The notes under the pieces were generated by a model, which made no database searches, had not been told where the DNA came from, and saw nothing but the letters and a program-made list of their open reading frames with translations. DNA of 7,152 nt. It comes from Planktomarina sp. (GTDB lineage: Bacteria; Pseudomonadota; Alphaproteobacteria; Rhodobacterales; Rhodobacteraceae). The stretch covers positions 1-7,152 of the forward strand of contig JAKMFM010000165.1 of assembly GCA_022425445.1 (NCBI GenBank). Direction: 5' to 3'. Both the position numbers and the translations under genes were made by a program. Of the stretch, positions 5,333-7,152 are shown piece after piece (position 1 is the stretch's first letter; each line of letters opens with the position of its first letter).

Positions 5333-7152
5333 TTAGAAATCCAAGTTAGACACATTCAGCGCATTATTTTGAATGAAGTCCCGCCGCGGCTCCACCACAT
5401 CGCCCATCAGCTTTGTAAATAGATCATCCGCTTCCGCGACGTCATCAATCCGCACTTGCAACAAAGTCCGGGCATCGGGATCCAATGTGGTTTCCCAAAG
5501 TTGATCAGGGTTCATTTCGCCCAAGCCTTTATAGCGTTGCAGCGATAGCCCCTTCTCACCCTCTTCCAAAATTGCGCTCAACAGCGTGAGGGGGCCATTG
5601 ACCACCTGCACCCGATCTTTACGCACCAATGTGCAAGGACCGCTGTAAGTATCTTGCAAGCTTTGGGTCAACTGCCCTGTCCGACGCGCTTCGCCTGACC
5701 GCAGCATGGCCCCATCGAGAGTGCGTACCTCTTCCACGCCGCGCAAAATACGGGCCAAACGCATACCTCGATCCTGTGTCGGGCGCCCTTGCCAACCCCG
5801 CTCGTATTCCAAAGCAATAAGATCAAGCCGGCGCGCCACGGCATCGGCCATGCCTTGCAAGTCACGATCGACCGCGCCAGGCACAAACGCTCCAGCGATG
5901 GCCGCTTGCTCCAAAATGTGACGTGGGTAATGGGTTGGGAATGCGTCAACAATACGCTTCAACTGGCGCGCCTCTTCCACGACACGCATCAAATCGGCGC
6001 CAATAATTTCTTCGCCATTGCTCAAGCGCAGTAAGGCGCCTTCAATGCCCTGTTCGATCAAATATTCATCCAACGCAGGCTGATCTTTAAGATAGACCTC
6101 AGAGCGCCCCCGGCTCACCTTAAACAGTGGAGGTTGCGCGATATAAAGATAACCGCCTTCAATCAATTCTGGCATTTGGCGGAAAAAGAACGTCAGCAAG
6201 AGCGTGCGGATATGCGCACCATCCACATCAGCATCTGTCATAATCACGATTTTATGATAGCGCAGCTTTTTGATATCGAACTCATCACGACCGATACCCG
6301 TGCCCAGCGCCATAACCAAGTTGCCAATTTCTTGGCTGCCAAGCATCCGATCAAACCGCGCGCGCTCCACATTCAGAATTTTCCCGCGCAATGGCAAAAC
6401 CGCTTGGGTCATACGATCACGCCCCGTTTGGGCAGACCCGCCAGCGCTATCGCCTTCCACCAAAAACACTTCCGTTTTTGAAGGATCCTTCTCAGAACAA
6501 TCTTTGAGCTTTCCTGCCAAAAAGTTCACATCCATCGCCGTCTTGCGCCGGGTGAGGTCGCGAGCCTTGCGCGCCGCTTCACGCGCCATCGCAGCTTCAA
6601 CGATCTTGCTAACGATCACCTTCGCCTGTGCTGGATTTTCCTCGAACCATTCAGCCAATTTCTCACCAACCAGACCCTCAACCGCCGGGCGCACTTCTGA
6701 GCTGACCAATTTATCTTTGGTTTGACTGGAAAACTTGGGATCAGGGACTTTGACAGATAGCACGCAGGTCAAACCCTCACGCGCATCATCGCCTGTGAAG
6801 CTTATTTTTTCTTTCTTGGCGATACCGCTGGATTGGGCGTAGTTGTTAATGGTTCGTGTCAAGGCCCCCCTGAACCCCGCCATATGCGTGCCGCCGTCAC
6901 GCTGTGGGATATTATTGGTAAAGGGCAGGACATTTTCATGATAGGTGTCGTTCCACCACATCGCCACTTCGACACCGATATCATCGCGCGTGCCTTTGAC
7001 ATAAATCGGCTCTTCCATGATCGACGACTTGGAGCGGTCAAGATATTTCACAAATTCACGCACACCGCCGTCATAGTACAGCTCGCTGCACAGAGGTTCC
7101 GCTGGGCGCAAATCTTCCAGAATAATCCGCACGCCTGAATTCAAAAACGCCA
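5333..7152 (-). CDS. gyrB: DNA gyrase subunit B (5' end cut by window edge)
   Basis: The ATP-driven subunit of the GyrA2GyrB2 type II topoisomerase that introduces negative supercoils. The frame is open to the window edge (AFLNSGVRI...), so the N-terminal ATP-binding GHKL part is outside and the visible TTG at 7144 is not the real start. Numbering from that TTG: QRDGGTHMAGFR (81-92), the QTK loop of the transducer (141-143), the TOPRIM EGDSAGGSA (230-238), PLRGK (251-255), the acidic triad DADVD (304-308), and QRYKGLGEMNP (536-546). The C-terminus has LMGDVVEPRRDFI. About 200 missing residues would give roughly 805, typical of proteobacterial GyrB with its insert between TOPRIM and tail. The EGDSAGGSA and LMGDVVEPRR wording favours GyrB over ParE. 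The quinolone-linked aspartate position is intact (D232), and R253 replaces E. coli K447, a conservative change. It ends with TAA at 5333. Confidence 0.97.
   Translation of the reverse strand, partial: AFLNSGVRIILEDLRPAEPLCSELYYDGGVREFVKYLDRSKSSIMEEPIYVKGTRDDIGVEVAMWWNDTYHENVLPFTNNIPQRDGGTHMAGFRGALTRTINNYAQSSGIAKKEKISFTGDDAREGLTCVLSVKVPDPKFSSQTKDKLVSSEVRPAVEGLVGEKLAEWFEENPAQAKVIVSKIVEAAMAREAARKARDLTRRKTAMDVNFLAGKLKDCSEKDPSKTEVFLVEGDSAGGSAQTGRDRMTQAVLPLRGKILNVERARFDRMLGSQEIGNLVMALGTGIGRDEFDIKKLRYHKIVIMTDADVDGAHIRTLLLTFFFRQMPELIEGGYLYIAQPPLFKVSRGRSEVYLKDQPALDEYLIEQGIEGALLRLSNGEEIIGADLMRVVEEARQLKRIVDAFPTHYPRHILEQAAIAGAFVPGAVDRDLQGMADAVARRLDLIALEYERGWQGRPTQDRGMRLARILRGVEEVRTLDGAMLRSGEARRTGQLTQSLQDTYSGPCTLVRKDRVQVVNGPLTLLSAILEEGEKGLSLQRYKGLGEMNPDQLWETTLDPDARTLLQVRIDDVAEADDLFTKLMGDVVEPRRDFIQNNALNVSNLDF

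Noticed and set aside
6134..6725. Plus-strand ORFs opposite gyrB
   Set aside because: Both are antisense to highly conserved gyrase motifs, and their composition reflects the gyrB codons.
7142..7144. TTG as the start of a 603-residue gyrase protein
   Set aside because: The frame continues upstream as AFLNSGVRI, matching the interior of GyrB, so this is a window-edge truncation and not a short gyrB variant.

Overview
The window looks like chromosomal DNA from an alphaproteobacterium, most plausibly a Rhodobacterales (Roseobacter-group) relative. This rests on protein style, the GyrB and TrhO types, moderate base composition by eye, and tight gene packing. No marker here fixes the genus. There are no RNA genes, insertion sequences, CRISPR arrays or prophage genes. 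Nearly all the DNA is coding.

Layout: (1) Positions 35-2220, plus strand: a class-III PLP enzyme of the phospho-lyase type (ethanolamine-phosphate / 5-phosphohydroxylysine lyase-like) overlaps by 4 nt an APH-fold small-molecule kinase. The pair looks like a phosphorylate-then-eliminate pathway for an amino alcohol. An upstream gene probably ends in the first 45 bases. (2) Positions 2217-4099, minus strand: pncA and pncB overlap by 1 nt and form a nicotinamide -> nicotinate -> NaMN salvage operon. pncB ends tail-to-tail with the kinase, and the two stop codons share 4 nt. (3) Positions 4100-4229: a 130-nt divergent gap with a possible 32-codon leader ORF that runs by an ATGA overlap into the next gene, and a small dyad. 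(4) Positions 4230-5120, plus strand: trhO, the rhodanese-family tRNA uridine hydroxylase. (5) Positions 5121-5332: a 212-nt gap in which I read a small minus-strand ORF with a good Shine-Dalgarno. It appears split by a run of seven A's. (6) Positions 5333-7152, minus strand: the C-terminal three quarters of gyrB, cut by the window edge.

The core genes (gyrB, trhO, pncAB) are ordinary housekeeping functions. The items most worth a second look are the kinase/phospho-lyase pair of unknown substrate, the possible split small gene downstream of gyrB, and the possible leader peptide before trhO. I see no clear evidence of a wholly new system.
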